DNA of 64,000 nucleotides from Rhytidiadelphus loreus (GCA_947034895.1 OX344765.1:44149001-44213000); one strand, 5' to 3'. Shown: positions 1-11,005, counted from the first letter of the stretch. A program made the numbers and translations. The notes: generated from the letters alone by a model not told the origin.

Positions 1-1316
1 AGTGATTAGGTGGTAAGATGACCATCATGGAAATACTTTTCTTCTTATTTGAGGTAGTCTACAAACTCTTTGGGGCCAACAGGTAAAAAATAAAATAAAA
101 TTCCAGTTGCTACCTTAATTCTCACATTTGTCTTTGTATGGAAAAAAATCTGAATTTTTTTGCTCATGGCAATAGGACAAACCACTCATTCTACCTATCA
201 TATCCAAGTTTACCTTATTGAGATCTAAGTAATCGTGAGTGCCTTGGCTACATTCTTGGTATTGTTGGTAAGCTCTCCACCAAAAAAGGTGCACGGACTT
301 AGTTTCATGGCATTTGGATCTACTTTGTGAAAGTTATTGAATTTCAAAGTTTTCATAAATTAGAAAATTGAATTGAATTATCTTTTAATTTGGAATAACC
401 AGAACTTTCACATTGCATATCCAAACGCCACGAACCAAAGCCGTTCTACTCCTTTGTGCATGAAGCTTTCTATTCATATCAAGAATGCAACTTGTTCCAT
501 TGCAACAAAGCCCTTGCAATCCTTTGTGTATAAAACATATTGAATTTAAAAGTTTTTACGAATTAAAATATTAAAAAATGGTTTTCACTTTTTTATTGAC
601 TATGTCAATGGCATAGGGCACACTAATAATATTTGAAACAACATTCCAATATTTTCAAAATGAAAATACAACATCAATTTCATTTGAAGGAGGTAGAAAA
701 TCCTAGTGAGAAATTATCATCACATATTGTTTACAATAATTGCAAACTTTCTTCCATATTGAGGCAAGGAGTTAGTTAAGCATGATAGGGGGGTTCATTT
801 TTATTTAGAGGGGTAGGACCTTGATTATAGTGTCCTATTTCCCGCCCTTTTAGAATAGTGTATACAATTGAAAACGTCTTTCATTAGAGAAATTTTGGAC
901 TTTTCCAAGGGTTGCTAGGGTGTGATAAGGCACTTTAATTCGTGAGCCCTATTGAGCTATTGAAAGGACAAAATCTGAAACAAAAAAGAGATTCACCTTG
1001 TGTAAATATCTAGAATGACAAGGAGTACATATTCATTTTCTATAGTACTAATCAAAATTGAAATAGTGCCATATTGGATTACAACAATTTCTACCATAAT
1101 GAAATTTGGTGGTGAGACGGGACAAATTAATAGTTGTGATCAACAATTTAATTCTAACAATTCTCTGTGGCAAAATATTCTTGCTTTTCAGTGGATGAAA
1201 TCACTAATTTCCTACCAAATCGTGGGACAATATTGCTCTATTTAATGTACAATGTACATTTTTGTTGATTTGTTTGGGTTGTCCGAGATTTAGCAAAAAG
1301 AGAGTGTACACCATAT
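1..1316. other. AT-rich intergenic spacer, no gene seen
   Basis: The stretch is low-complexity AT-rich DNA. The only open frames are short, lack recognisable domains and have no splice-consistent partners. I see no RNA gene and no clear terminal inverted repeats here. Confidence 0.6.
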
Positions 1317-1646
1317 ATAAGGTAATAGGTTCATAAAGCGCTCAAGCTTTGAAATCGCCCACCTCTTGAAATGTACACTATTTGTACACGTTGCTTTTTC
1401 ATTGTATCAGCAATGTACAAATACTTTACATTTCAGGAGATGGGCGATTTTAGAGCCCACTGCATTTGAACTTCAAAAATTCATAACTAATTCCCGAAAG
1501 CTCCAAAACATATGAAACAACTTGGGTTGGATGCCGATTCCACTTGCCTTTCAAGGATAATTTACTGAAAAATATTTAAAGAAGTGTCACCTCCCCCAAA
1601 TCGGTTCCAACTCTTAAATGGTTGATTTAAGAACCTGTTACCTTAT
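1317..1646. mobile_element. MITE, family F copy 1 (AAGGTA-type terminal inverted repeats)
   Basis: The left end reads ATAAGGTAATAGGTTCATAA and the reverse complement of the right end reads ATAAGGTAACAGGTTCTTAA, so about 18 of 20 terminal bases pair. The element is about 330 bp and has no coding capacity. Copies with the same ends and interior lie at 25957-26279 (reverse orientation) and 52391-52702. A shared interior motif is CTTCAAAAATTCATAACTAA. The element lies a few hundred bases upstream of the kinase-lectin gene. The superfamily is not assigned, because I cannot fix a target-site duplication. Confidence 0.75.
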
Positions 1647-1930
1647 CTTCTGCCACGGTAGTTCAATTCCCCATTTGGATGTTTTTCGTGGACGAGGCCT
1701 GCAGAGAGGGAACTGAAAGGCAGCCACTACTGTATGTAAGTTGAAACGGTCGGTACTATACTTACTGTAGCAATTTCCAACATGATAATGAAACTTGGTG
1801 CTGAACCCAATTTTCGAGGTGACGATAAATTGTACCACCGCACTACAGTAACATCATAGGACAAATCATCGCAGCTGCCTGTGGTCGAAAATTGAATTTC
1901 AACAATTCCCGGTGACTGTGGTACACATCT

Positions 1931-4900
1931 TTGAACTATGATCCATTGCAAAACTGTCGGTTGTGGCGTGAGTCGAGTGACTTCTGGTCTTCATCATCCG
2001 TAAGATGCAGTCCACCTGTCAAGATCCCTGCCATTTTTGAATTGTCGGTACGCAAATTACTGAAATACGTTGACAATGAACACCAAATTGCACTAGAAGG
2101 GATTCGTTGGGCTCTAGTCGGACAGAGCGCCCTGAACTGGAAGTCGGATGGCCTGCTTGCTAGGGTTCGTGCACTGCCTGCGCATGACGATGGGTTGTTA
2201 GATTCTTTGGAGTGGCGATGGAGCATAAGCTTGGTGTTTGGAGCTGACTTTGTTCGTGCAAGTGAGGCATGTGTGGACGGCGATTGTTTTGAATTTTCGT
2301 GTTCGGTGCTGTTGCGAATACCCTTGGCCCTCGCTATATATGGACTGGCTTCCAAATCGTTGGGTGCGGAATGCCCCTACAGATGCTGGTACGTCCACGA
2401 GTGGTGGGCAACAGCGCTCCAACGACCGAAGTAAGCAACTTCGCTTCCCCTATTCTGTACCGACTAGACAATCCTGTCGAATTCCCACCTTCTGTCTGGT
2501 TATAGGGTTTGCCATTTTTGCACGTATGTTCGAAGCACTAATCTAGTCACCTGCTTTTCCTGCAGAGGAATCTCGTTCAACCTACAACTCATTGGGTGTG
2601 GATGTCAAGTGCTGTACACGCCAGCACCAGGTTCTTGTGACCTATATTCGGCATGCTCTCCAAAATTGGGGCCCAGTGGACGAACTTCCTCTGTCATATT
2701 GGATCGATGGCGGTCAGAGTCCTTGGGAATCAGCTGCGGGGATGCAAGTGATGCCAGAGTTGAAACGGATGCTGACGCGCGCGAAAAGCCTAAGTGAAGA
2801 TTGTTGCAGGGAGTTGCCTCCTCTGAAGGCGGCTCTTCGACATGCCGAGCGGTCCGAAGCATTTGCTGACATTATGAAAGAAATTCAGTGGTGCATATCG
2901 GTGGTGCTCAACACCATGGTCTGTAGGAAACTCGAGTCGCCTTCACCGGCGCTGAAAGATTTTCCTTGGCAAGCCCAACTTGGGCACCAGGAGCACTTTC
3001 TGCTGGAGAACGCAGCGGAAGAAGATTGGGAGCAGCTAATGGGAGAGTTGGAGAACTGGCAGCGGGATCATCCTTGCAGTGCCGAAGATTGTGGCAATAT
3101 GCATTTGCACCAAAATCCATCTTCTTGTCTTGCTTGCCAAGTATTGAGAGGATTTTCCCCCGGTGAATTAAAGGGGGAGCAGGACCACAAATCCTTGTTG
3201 TGGAGTTTTGACCAAGACGTTGTGAAGTATGTTCGGCCACTAGGCTCAGGATCATTTGGTCAGGTTGTAGAAGTGACGTGGTTGGGACTCAATTACGCTC
3301 AGAAAATTTTCAATCACGTCGGGCTCCCTACTTTACGAGTTGAGGCGGATGCATTATTGAAAATGAATTACCCACACATCGTCAAAGTACTTGCGTACTC
3401 GGAGGACTCCCTTCTGATGGATCTAATGGCTATGGATTTACACAAGTTCGTGAGAAACCGAATGAAGGGAGGAGCTAGGGTTCAGCCTTTTTCTCTTCCT
3501 GCCGCCATCGACTTGATGCTCCAGATTGCGGATGCTGTGAGCTACCTCCACTCTCAGAAGATGGCCCATCGCGACCTCAAGTCAATGAATATTCTTGTCA
3601 ACCCGTTGTCCGGTGATGGTGCGGATGATGGATTCGTGTTTGCGAAGATTGCCGATTTTGGGCTAATGAAGACCAAGCGAGAAATAACCCGGTACTCTCA
3701 CTTGACGCACAATGTAGGTACGAGGAAATGGATGGCACCTGAGATATTCGGGGCCAACATGGAGGACGATCATCTGGAAGATGCCTTTCCAATGAAAGCT
3801 GATGTTTACAGCTTTGGAATTGTGTGTTTCGAAATTTTGTCAGGAGAGGAGCCTTTCCTGGATGTGCCAGTAACTGATCTGTACTCGAAGCTGACAGCCC
3901 CCTTTCCTTTGCGGCCACGCCTTCCTTCCAGTTGCCCTACTAACTTGGCTTCCCTGATTTGTGCGTGTTGGGATGCGGATCCTCGGGAGCGGCCTGCAGT
4001 TGCGGTTGTGTGTCGAGTGTTGAGGTATCTGAAAGGCCTCCAAGTACTGGCTGGTATGTAATAAGACTCTATTTATACTCCCCACCCATGTTATTCCCTC
4101 TGGAAGCCGACTTTGAGGTTGATGCCACTTTCTGTATATTGTCAATGCAGAAGTCGATGAAAGCAAGTGTTTGGCAATAGATCGGGTGTGGCCTTTTGGG
4201 CGATTGACAGCAGAGGTGCAGGTAAGATTCACTAGTGCAAACTGATGCTGCATGTCCTACATTGAGAATGGAGGGAGTATGTGTTTAATGAGTTACAATG
4301 CAATACCAATTCTTCCATCAACTGCTTGTCACACGATGCCTTTGTTCAATTGCGGCGTACTTTAGACCCTGAGGTTGCGTGAAATAAACTAGTTTCCAAA
4401 GTTTTGTACTGACAATTTCTAGTCCTCACTTGGGGATTGGCGACTGGATTTCACAGAAGCAGGGCCCCTGGGGTCGTCGTACCTTAGCTCATCGGCGTAG
4501 CAGTGGTCCAGTGTTTGATATTAGGGCTTTCAAAGTTCATTTCAGCGACAAAGAGAAGCTTGAGCTCCGAGGATTTTCTTTCTCTGTTGGAGAGGTGCAG
4601 CTGTGTGACGAAAGAATTGTAGGGGGGAGTGGAGTGAGCAGTGGCTGGGTGAGCGCTCCCTTCACCTTGCAAACTCATCTTCGCTCTTCCATCCATGATT
4701 CCACATGACAGTTTCGGAAATACGCCATGAAGGCGACTCTAGAGTTCTAGGGAGACGCAAACTAATAAAATCGACTGGATGCAAGATGGCTACAATCCAG
4801 CTACATGTGTGTGATGTAGCCAACAATATCTAATTTGGGTTTGCTGTACTCGAAATGGTCCAATTTCTTCTGGATCGGCGAGTGAAATGGACTTAGTAAT

Positions 4901-5334
4901 GCTCAGACCCCCCCACCTTGGTTCCTGTTCAAAGGTTCCGTTTCAGAAGAGATTCCCCTTCAGTCTTATTTCTCCGCCTAAGATGTGAAATACTGCATAT
5001 TTGTCAGTTACGGTGTTTTGTTTTGTTCTGTGCACAGATCAGGTTTGACCACCCCAGCGAATATCTTGTTCAAGTGGAGGGATCCCATACATTACAAGCA
5101 CGCCTTTTCCAACGTGTGTCGTCTCTTAGCTTTATCACCACCAAGCAGAAATACGGACCCTATGGCACATTTGATGGACCGACCACACCGTTCCGTTCAG
5201 ATCCTGGAAGGGTGGTCGGCTTCGATTGCAGATTCGATGGCTTGTTTCTCCGTGCACTTGGAATTTCTGTGGTACGCGACAACATTGTTGGTTGCTTTCG
5301 GAGTTTTTTGGATGAGGAAGATCAATCCGCTTGA
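1931..5334 (+). CDS. Protein kinase fused to a jacalin-type lectin domain (5' end unresolved)
   Basis: Proposed exons are about 1917-2430, 2566-4053, 4151-4221, 4457-4648 and 5038-5334. The first two encode a helical, Trp-rich N-terminal region resembling the regions found ahead of some moss and lycophyte kinases (DUF1221 type, tentative). A complete kinase domain follows: glycine loop GSGSFG (3243-3260), ATP lysine in AQK (3303-3305), catalytic HRDLKSMN (3567 on), DFG (3654-3662) and an APE motif. Three small exons then join in phase. The last two encode a jacalin fold, starting at GPWG, with FDHPSEYL, KYGPYGTFDG and the closing GRVVGFDCRFDGLFLRALGI strand. Jacalin domains bind mannose- or galactose-type glycans, so a carbohydrate-sensing or targeted kinase is inferred. 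No signal peptide or membrane segment is seen, so it is probably cytosolic. Two oddities: the first exon has no ATG, and the 2431-2565 intron does not restore frame. Confidence 0.82.
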
Positions 5335-5885
5335 CTTCTGTTCTGGTCCAACAAACCTAAGCTTTACTTGGCCTAGCTGTCTTCGGGTTCGACCATTTGG
5401 AAGAGTTGCATTTGGAAGCGTTACGTTTAGTGTGGTTGATTCGATCATTTCATGGCAATTCTCAGTCAGTGGTGTTTTGCTTTTGGTTCCTCGCTCTCAG
5501 CTGTTGGTTGTTTGTGGGCCTTACTTGAGGCTCACCCCTGTCGGAGGATTTTTTTTCTTTCTCTTCGGGCTGGATTTTGAATCGAAGTTGCCAAATTTCA
5601 GATCATTAAATGCACAGGTGCGCTTCAATCCACGCATGGTTGTTCTCAATATTCGTTTGGGGACTTTTCCAACACTAAAGTATCAAACTGTTCCTCCTTG
5701 TTTCAGATTTTTACACTGTAGTGTTGGTTACATGCAATGGGTAGATATTTCAGTCTTGATTTAAAAGTATTGTTCAAAATAATTTTTGTCCCCCCCAAAA
5801 TCACATTCACTTTGAGTTGTCTTCTCACTTTATTTAGGTTTGTCTTCATGACAAGTGCAAATAATGAGAGGCTCACGACTTTATC
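5335..5885. other. 3' flank of the kinase-lectin gene, no further gene seen
   Basis: A long open frame (4985-5764) runs through this stretch out of phase with the jacalin exon. Its residue composition (hydrophobic, Phe/Leu/Ser-rich) and lack of any domain suggest a chance frame. Transcript 3' UTR is expected in the first few hundred bases, but I cannot fix its end. Confidence 0.5.
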
Positions 5886-6815
5886 TTAACCCCTAAAGTC
5901 CCATTGTCCCCTCCGGGGATAATTTGGAATTCGGGCAGGTTCCTATGGGCTGAAATTTTACCCTAATTTTTTGAAACTTTTTTTGAAGATAGAAAAGCTG
6001 ATAAGCTTTGTGGGAATACAATTTTAATTTCAATTGGTTCCCGGAAGCAAAAGTTATACCACAAAAAGCCTAGAATTGAACTTGGTGGGTAGTATAAAAA
6101 ATATTGCAAAAATTCAAAATAAATTCTTTAAAAAAAAAATTCTCAAAGATTATGTTTATGTCTACATTTGAAGCTTTGATTCATTCCATTTTGATTAGTG
6201 ATGTGAAAGTTATGAACAATCTTATTTTTTGGGCAATCTAAGCAACTTTTTGAAAAAATAACTTGTAGAATTCATTTCAGAATGCAATTTTCAAATTTTT
6301 TTCAAATTTTCTTTTTTGAAAAGGGTGTTTGCTTGCTAAAACAATCTCACCATTGGCATTATTGTATTTCAATCCCATCTAAGAGCTATTAATAATTTAG
6401 TTTTTCTTTCAATCTTGGACCTACTTCTACTTGACAATTTTTTGAAGTATGAAAATCAAGTTGTTATTTTTTGAATTTTTTTTCCTAGACTCCCAACTCA
6501 ATTCTCCAACACAATAAATTTTAAATTCAAATTCTATAGTGCACATTCTTTCCACAAATAAAGATCAAAGTCATCTAAAATTGTAGTCCAGTGTTCAAAA
6601 AAATTGTTTTTTCAACTTTGAATGCTCATATTTCTCAATCTGTATGGTCAAACTTTATGAATTTCTTACCACATAATTTCAAACAAGTAAAGTTTAAGAT
6701 CCTACGGTTTAGTTCCAAAAAAAGTATTTTTTTTGTTTTTTTGGACAAACGTAGTAGAAATGGCAGTTCTGAGTGGTTTTTGATAGAAAAATGACCTTGG
6801 GACTTTAAGGGTTAA
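5886..6815 (-). mobile_element. TTAA-bounded repeat, copy A1
   Basis: It begins TTAACCCCTAAAGTCCC and ends GGGACTTTAAGGGTTAA, a near-perfect terminal inverted pair. The element is about 930 bp and carries no plausible protein. Its interior contains the reverse complement of a motif found in the other copies (GGAATGAATCAAAGCTT near 6160-6190), so it lies in reverse orientation. Related copies are at 12741-13661, 42385-43239, 49922-50820 and 54879-55665. It is non-autonomous; the class is discussed under findings. Confidence 0.75.
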
Positions 6816-7713
6816 TTTGTAAAATCTCAAGGCCTTTTATTCATTAGAAACCACTCAAAATTGCCATTTCCAGTGCAAAGAGTGAAAAATTCAAAAATGG
6901 TATTTTTTTGCATATTTGACTATAGGATTTTGCAATAGACTAGTATAAGAATGTGTGGAGAAATTTTCATACACTAATAGCATATTTTACAAGATAAATG
7001 TATTCAAAGTGAAGAAATCATGTTTTTTGGTACAATAGCAAATTATTTATGAGGCCTTGAATCTTTTTAACTAAACTTTTTTGCATTAGTAAAGATTTTG
7101 AATTAATTTTTTTTTATAATGAATAATTGAGTTGAGAATACATGAAAAATGAAAATTAAGAAAATAACTTGATTTTCATTCATTAAAAATTTGTTAAGTA
7201 TAAAAAGGTAAGTAATAGAGGGAAAAACTAAATCATCAATAGCTCTAAGATGAAATTAAAACATAATAATTTCAATGGTGAGATTGTTCTAATAATCAAA
7301 TTTAACCTTATAGAAGTTTTTGTTTTGGAAAAATGTGAAAATTGAGCTCAAAAACAAATCCCATGCATTAATTTTTCAAAAAAATGCTCTAATTGCTCAC
7401 AAAAGAAGATGCTCCATGACTTTCACATCACAAATCCAAATGGAATGAATCAAAGCTTTACATGTAGACAAAATACAATCTATGATAAAAATAAAAATAA
7501 AATATTTTATTTCAAGTTTTTGTGGATTTTTTTTTTGCCCTTTGATTCTATAATGGGCTTATTATGGTATAACTTTTGCTCCCATGCATCAATTGAAATA
7601 AAATTTATGTTTCTACAAAGCTAATAAGTTTTTATATCTCATGAAAATGTTTCATCAAAAATTGAACTCATAGGAACCTCCTTGAAATCTGTTTTGTCCC
7701 TTGCGGAAACAAT

Positions 7714-8280
7714 CACAAGTACTATTATGTGAGCTTAGGATTTTGAGCCCATGAGCATAGGAGCCTAGGCTCCTATGTTATAGGCACCTTTAATAGTTAT
7801 AGGATGTTTTTATTAGAAGTGCTTATATTATAGGTGTCTATGTTGTAAGTATCTATGTTGTAAGTACCTTCCATGGTTATAGGATGTTTATATTATAGGT
7901 GTCTATGTTGTAAGCACCTTCTGTGGTTATAGGATGTTTATATTATAGGCACTTGTATTAAAAGTGTCTATGTTGTAGGTACCTATGTTATAAACACCTT
8001 CTATGGTTATAGTATGTTTATATTATAGGTATTTATATTATAAGCACCTTTTATGGTTATAGAATATTTATTTTATAGGTGCCTATGTTATAGGAACCTT
8101 TCATGGTTATAGAATATTTATTTTATAGGTGCCTATGTTATAGGCACCTTCTATAGTTATAGGATGTTTATATTATAAGTATGTATGTTATAGACATCTC
8201 TAATAATTGTAAAGTACCTATATACCTAAGCTCAAGACTTGTAGGCTTACATTTCTATGCTCACATACTAGCACCATTGC
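7714..8280. mobile_element. Nested MITE carrying a minisatellite, with duplicated target site
   Basis: The ends are imperfect inverted repeats: CACAAGTACTATTATGTGAGC at the left and, reverse-complemented, CAATGGTGCTAGTATGTGAGC at the right (16 of 21 match). The host sequence AAACAAT occurs immediately before (7707-7713) and after (8283-8289). Extending to ten bases gives 8 of 10 identity. A duplication of about 7-10 bp suggests a Mutator-like or hAT-like element; this assignment is inferred. The body is mostly tandem repeat and there is no open reading frame. Confidence 0.7.
7796..8205. repeat. Minisatellite with alternating 50- and 80-bp units
   Basis: The phrase GGTTATAGGATGTTTATATT and its variants recurs, with GTTAT starting at 7796, 7876, 7926, 8006, 8056, 8106 and 8156. 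The spacings are 80, 50, 80, 50, 50 and 50 bp. The 80-bp units look like 50-bp units with an extra 30 bp made of two copies of a 15-bp TAGGTGCCTATGTTA-like subunit. A perfect 22-bp palindrome centred on CCTAGG lies just before it (7756-7777). Confidence 0.85.
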
Positions 8281-8306
8281 AAAAACAATAGGACTTTAAG
8301 GGTTAA

Positions 8307-9432
8307 AAGAGTTCAAAGAATCTAGAGAGAAAATATTTCTTTTGCCCTTAATCAAGGGAAATGGAAACAATTGGTTATACATTGTTATGTATGCACCTTG
8401 GACATATGAATAAATTTGTGTGTCCTTAATAGAACAATACGATGATTCGTTTAGGTATTCCATTTTTGTCATTAGTTCAATACACACATTTCAATTTCTA
8501 GGAAATTATGGATGATTTTAGATGTACTCTAACAAACATCAATTTTAAATTTCATTGCTAACAAATAGTGTAGTCTTTTATATTGTGAAACAGCAGGTGT
8601 TGTTTCTTTGCATTCACAAAGTTTGAGCATTCATATCTAACTATAAAGGATCCATTGCAATGCACCAAAGGGGTAACGTCAACCTTGCAAGGTTTTCAGT
8701 GAGGAGTTGTGGGGGTGTCAATAAGATGAATGGATGAAAATCTGACAACACCAATAATGGATGAAATTGTGACAGAATTTGCATGTTCTGATCCATGTGT
8801 GTGAGACCTTCCAATCACTAAAAAATTATTACTAAGGTAGAACTACCTATCACCACCCAGATTAGCAATCTGAATATGTTGGGGTCAACTTCAAGAGGGG
8901 TACATATTTTTCAGAGGTGTGCAAATGTTTCACAAATCAAACCCAAGTGGAATTATAATTTTCCGATCAAACTGTAATTTCTGTGAATTTTTGAAGTAAT
9001 TAGCCTGAAATTACAAAACCGTCTCTAGACTAGAATCTTAAATGTCTTATCAACAACCCAAAACCGCCTTTCTATGTATCTATTAGCACTTAACAATCCA
9101 CCAATCAAGGGCTGACACATTATCGTTAATTACATTAATGTGCTACTTTTGTTAGGATTCTGGGCTGATTTGGCTGATTTTGTTGACGGAATTGAGAAGT
9201 TGAGCGGACAGAATTGGGGCTAACTATAGGGTGAAGGAATTGGGTCATCGACGGAATTGGGTAGTTTTACCTTAATATGATTTCACTAAGTTACTTCGAG
9301 ATCAGAACTGGGTCATTTGCAATACTACTGTTTACAATGGTTTTCTGTCATATATTTCTCAATGGTAGTTTCTTCACTAGAATGCCATTGTTTCAATTGC
9401 AACTGTTTTGTAATGCATTGAACAACTTTAAC
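8307..9432. other. AT-rich intergenic spacer, no gene seen
   Basis: No open frame of note, no RNA gene and no clear repeat ends were found. The 8640-9300 part is slightly less AT-rich than its surroundings but shows no coding signal. Confidence 0.5.
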
Positions 9433-9807
9433 TTGAGGTAGTATGCTCTAAAAGTGATCATTTAAGGGTTGGTCTGCCTTTTTCGTAGGTTTTCATGGAC
9501 AAAAATATTTTTAAACCTAACACAAGTGGTTTTGTATTTTTCCAAGCATTTTTGAATTATTTACAAAGATTTGGAGCATAGGCACCTATTCATGACCATA
9601 GGTCTCTCCAAATCCATCCACTTGCAACTTGTAAAGAGATGTGCAGAAATCAAAGACAATAATTGACTCTTACAATAGAAAAACAATTAATCCTCGATTC
9701 ATTCAATTGCTAAAGTAGTCCATTTAAGGATCACCTCACTTCCATGTTAAAACTAAAATTAGGGGCAATTTGAAGGAGAGGGGCTCTTTTAGAGCATACT
9801 ACCTTAG
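9433..9807. mobile_element. MITE, family G copy 1 (GGTAGTATGCTCTAAAAG ends)
   Basis: The left end GGTAGTATGCTCTAAAAG is matched by CTTTTAGAGCATACTACC at the right end. The interior has CACAAGTGGTTTTGTATTTT and a CATTTAAGGATCACC block shared with the copy at 56213-56606. It is about 375 bp and non-coding. A more diverged relative lies near 58699-59010. The AAGGTAG start recalls family F, so the two may belong to one superfamily. Confidence 0.75.
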
Positions 9808-9929
9808 TTAGTGTTGAGTTTGGTAATGCCCAAGAGCTGCTTTTACAACTCTCAAGTATGATAGATCTAGTCCAATACACTCATATTACTTCCCTTGAAA
9901 ATCCATTTTGTGAAATTGGTGGGTAACTT

Positions 9930-10480
9930 ATCCAAACTCATTTTAGCTCAAATTCCATCCGTGATTCCACATAACAGTAGTTCCAAAAAAATGCACAATG
10001 AAAGCCACACTAGAATTCTAGGGAGTTGCAAATTGAATTAACACTGTAAGAAAACTTTGGTTTCTTGTAGTGCACATAAATGATGCAAGATGGCTACATC
10101 CAATCCAGCTACAAAGAGCATGTAAAGTAGCCAAAAATTCCTAATTTTTCTTTTTTTGACTTGAAATGGTCCAATTTCTTCTGGATTGTTGAATGAAATG
10201 GACTCAGTAACTCTCAGTGCTCCAGCTTTTTTTTTCAGGGTTCAAAGGCACCATTGCAAAAGTGCCATTCTGTTCACCTGGTTATCCCTCCTGAATTGTT
10301 GAATGCTGCATATTGTAATTAAGGTTCGGTGTCTTGTTTTGGGGCTCTTGTGCATTGTGTAAAGATCAGGTTTGACCATCCCAACGAATATCTTTTTCAC
10401 CCGGAGAGATCATATTCTAAAAAACATCTGAATTTTCCACATGTGTCGTCTCTTTGTTTTATCACCACAATGCAAAAATA
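9930..10480 (+). pseudogene. Decayed partial duplicate of the kinase-lectin gene (intron plus jacalin exon)
   Basis: This block aligns along its length with 4660-5155. Shared runs include AAATGGTCCAATTTCTTCTGGAT within the intron (paraphrased here; see 4853-4876 and 10165-10188), the TGCATATTGT region, and the exon start ATCAGGTTTGACCA. The copy keeps intron sequence, so it arose by DNA duplication and not by retroposition. The exon frame begins like the parent (IRFDHPNEYL) but meets a TAA where the parent has KQKY, and the rest of the jacalin domain is missing. It is not functional as a lectin. Confidence 0.88.
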
Positions 10481-10551
10481 AATTAAAAATAAATACCTGA
10501 TGTGGCAGGTCTCCGCCATGTCAAACTACAAATGATTGTGGTAGAGTTCCC

Positions 10552-11005
10552 ACAATCCAGAAATTTACAGTCTTCAAAAGCCTCCAAATTTCATCTAATG
10601 ATTGACTCTCTAAATGTATTTCTAACTTTTGACTTTTCTAACTCGAAATTACTATTGTTGAAAGCACATCCAAAAGTACATTGAGTAGACATAAGAAAAT
10701 TCAAGTTTAGACATTGGACAAGGGCTACTAGTAGTTAGAGAGATTTACCAAATTGCACTCCAAATATAACATGCAATTGGCCAAATTTTGCTTTGGTCAA
10801 GATGATTTGCCAAAGCCTATGTAATTTCGGACTTTTAGCTTGCTTTTGAAGCCATTGTCCAAATAATGACTAAATTTGAATTTTGTATAACTATTCAAAG
10901 TGCTTTTGGATGTGCTTCTAATGATGTTAATTTCAAATTATAATCATAAATGAGTAAAAAAATTAGATAAACATTTGGAGGGCCAATATACCAGTTGGAT
11001 TGAGG
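10552..11005. repeat. Foldback (long inverted repeat) element
   Basis: Two arms of roughly 160-185 bp face each other around a loop of about 110 bp. Paired landmarks are AAGCACATCCAAAAG (about 10659-10673) with CTTTTGGATGTGCTT (about 10904-10918), and CCTCCAAAT (about 10580) with ATTTGGAGG (about 10974). The arms are imperfect but recognisable throughout. A transcript would fold into a long hairpin. No protein is encoded. Confidence 0.75.

Larger units (their letters stand above)
6816..8306 (+). mobile_element. TTAA-bounded repeat, copy A2, head-to-head with A1 and interrupted
   Basis: The right end reads GGACTTTAAGGGTTAA at 8291-8306. The left part (6840-6900) is an inverted copy of the right part of A1 (6740-6800), sharing the CCACTCAAAATTGCCATTTC segment. 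The shared motif GGAATGAATCAAAGCTTT sits at 7442-7459 in forward orientation. The copy is split by a second element at 7714-8280. No protein-coding potential is seen. Confidence 0.65.

Noticed and set aside
1936..2355. Minus-strand open frame of 139 codons opposite the first kinase exon
   Set aside because: It is the antisense shadow of a coding exon with no recognisable domain.
2609..2797. Alternative reading frame that follows canonical splicing of the first kinase intron
   Set aside because: It reaches a stop after about 75 codons and lacks conservation, whereas the other frame holds the complete kinase.
4985..5764. A 259-codon open frame overlapping the last kinase-lectin exon
   Set aside because: It runs in another frame across the jacalin exon and its intron, has no domain, and the jacalin frame explains the conservation.
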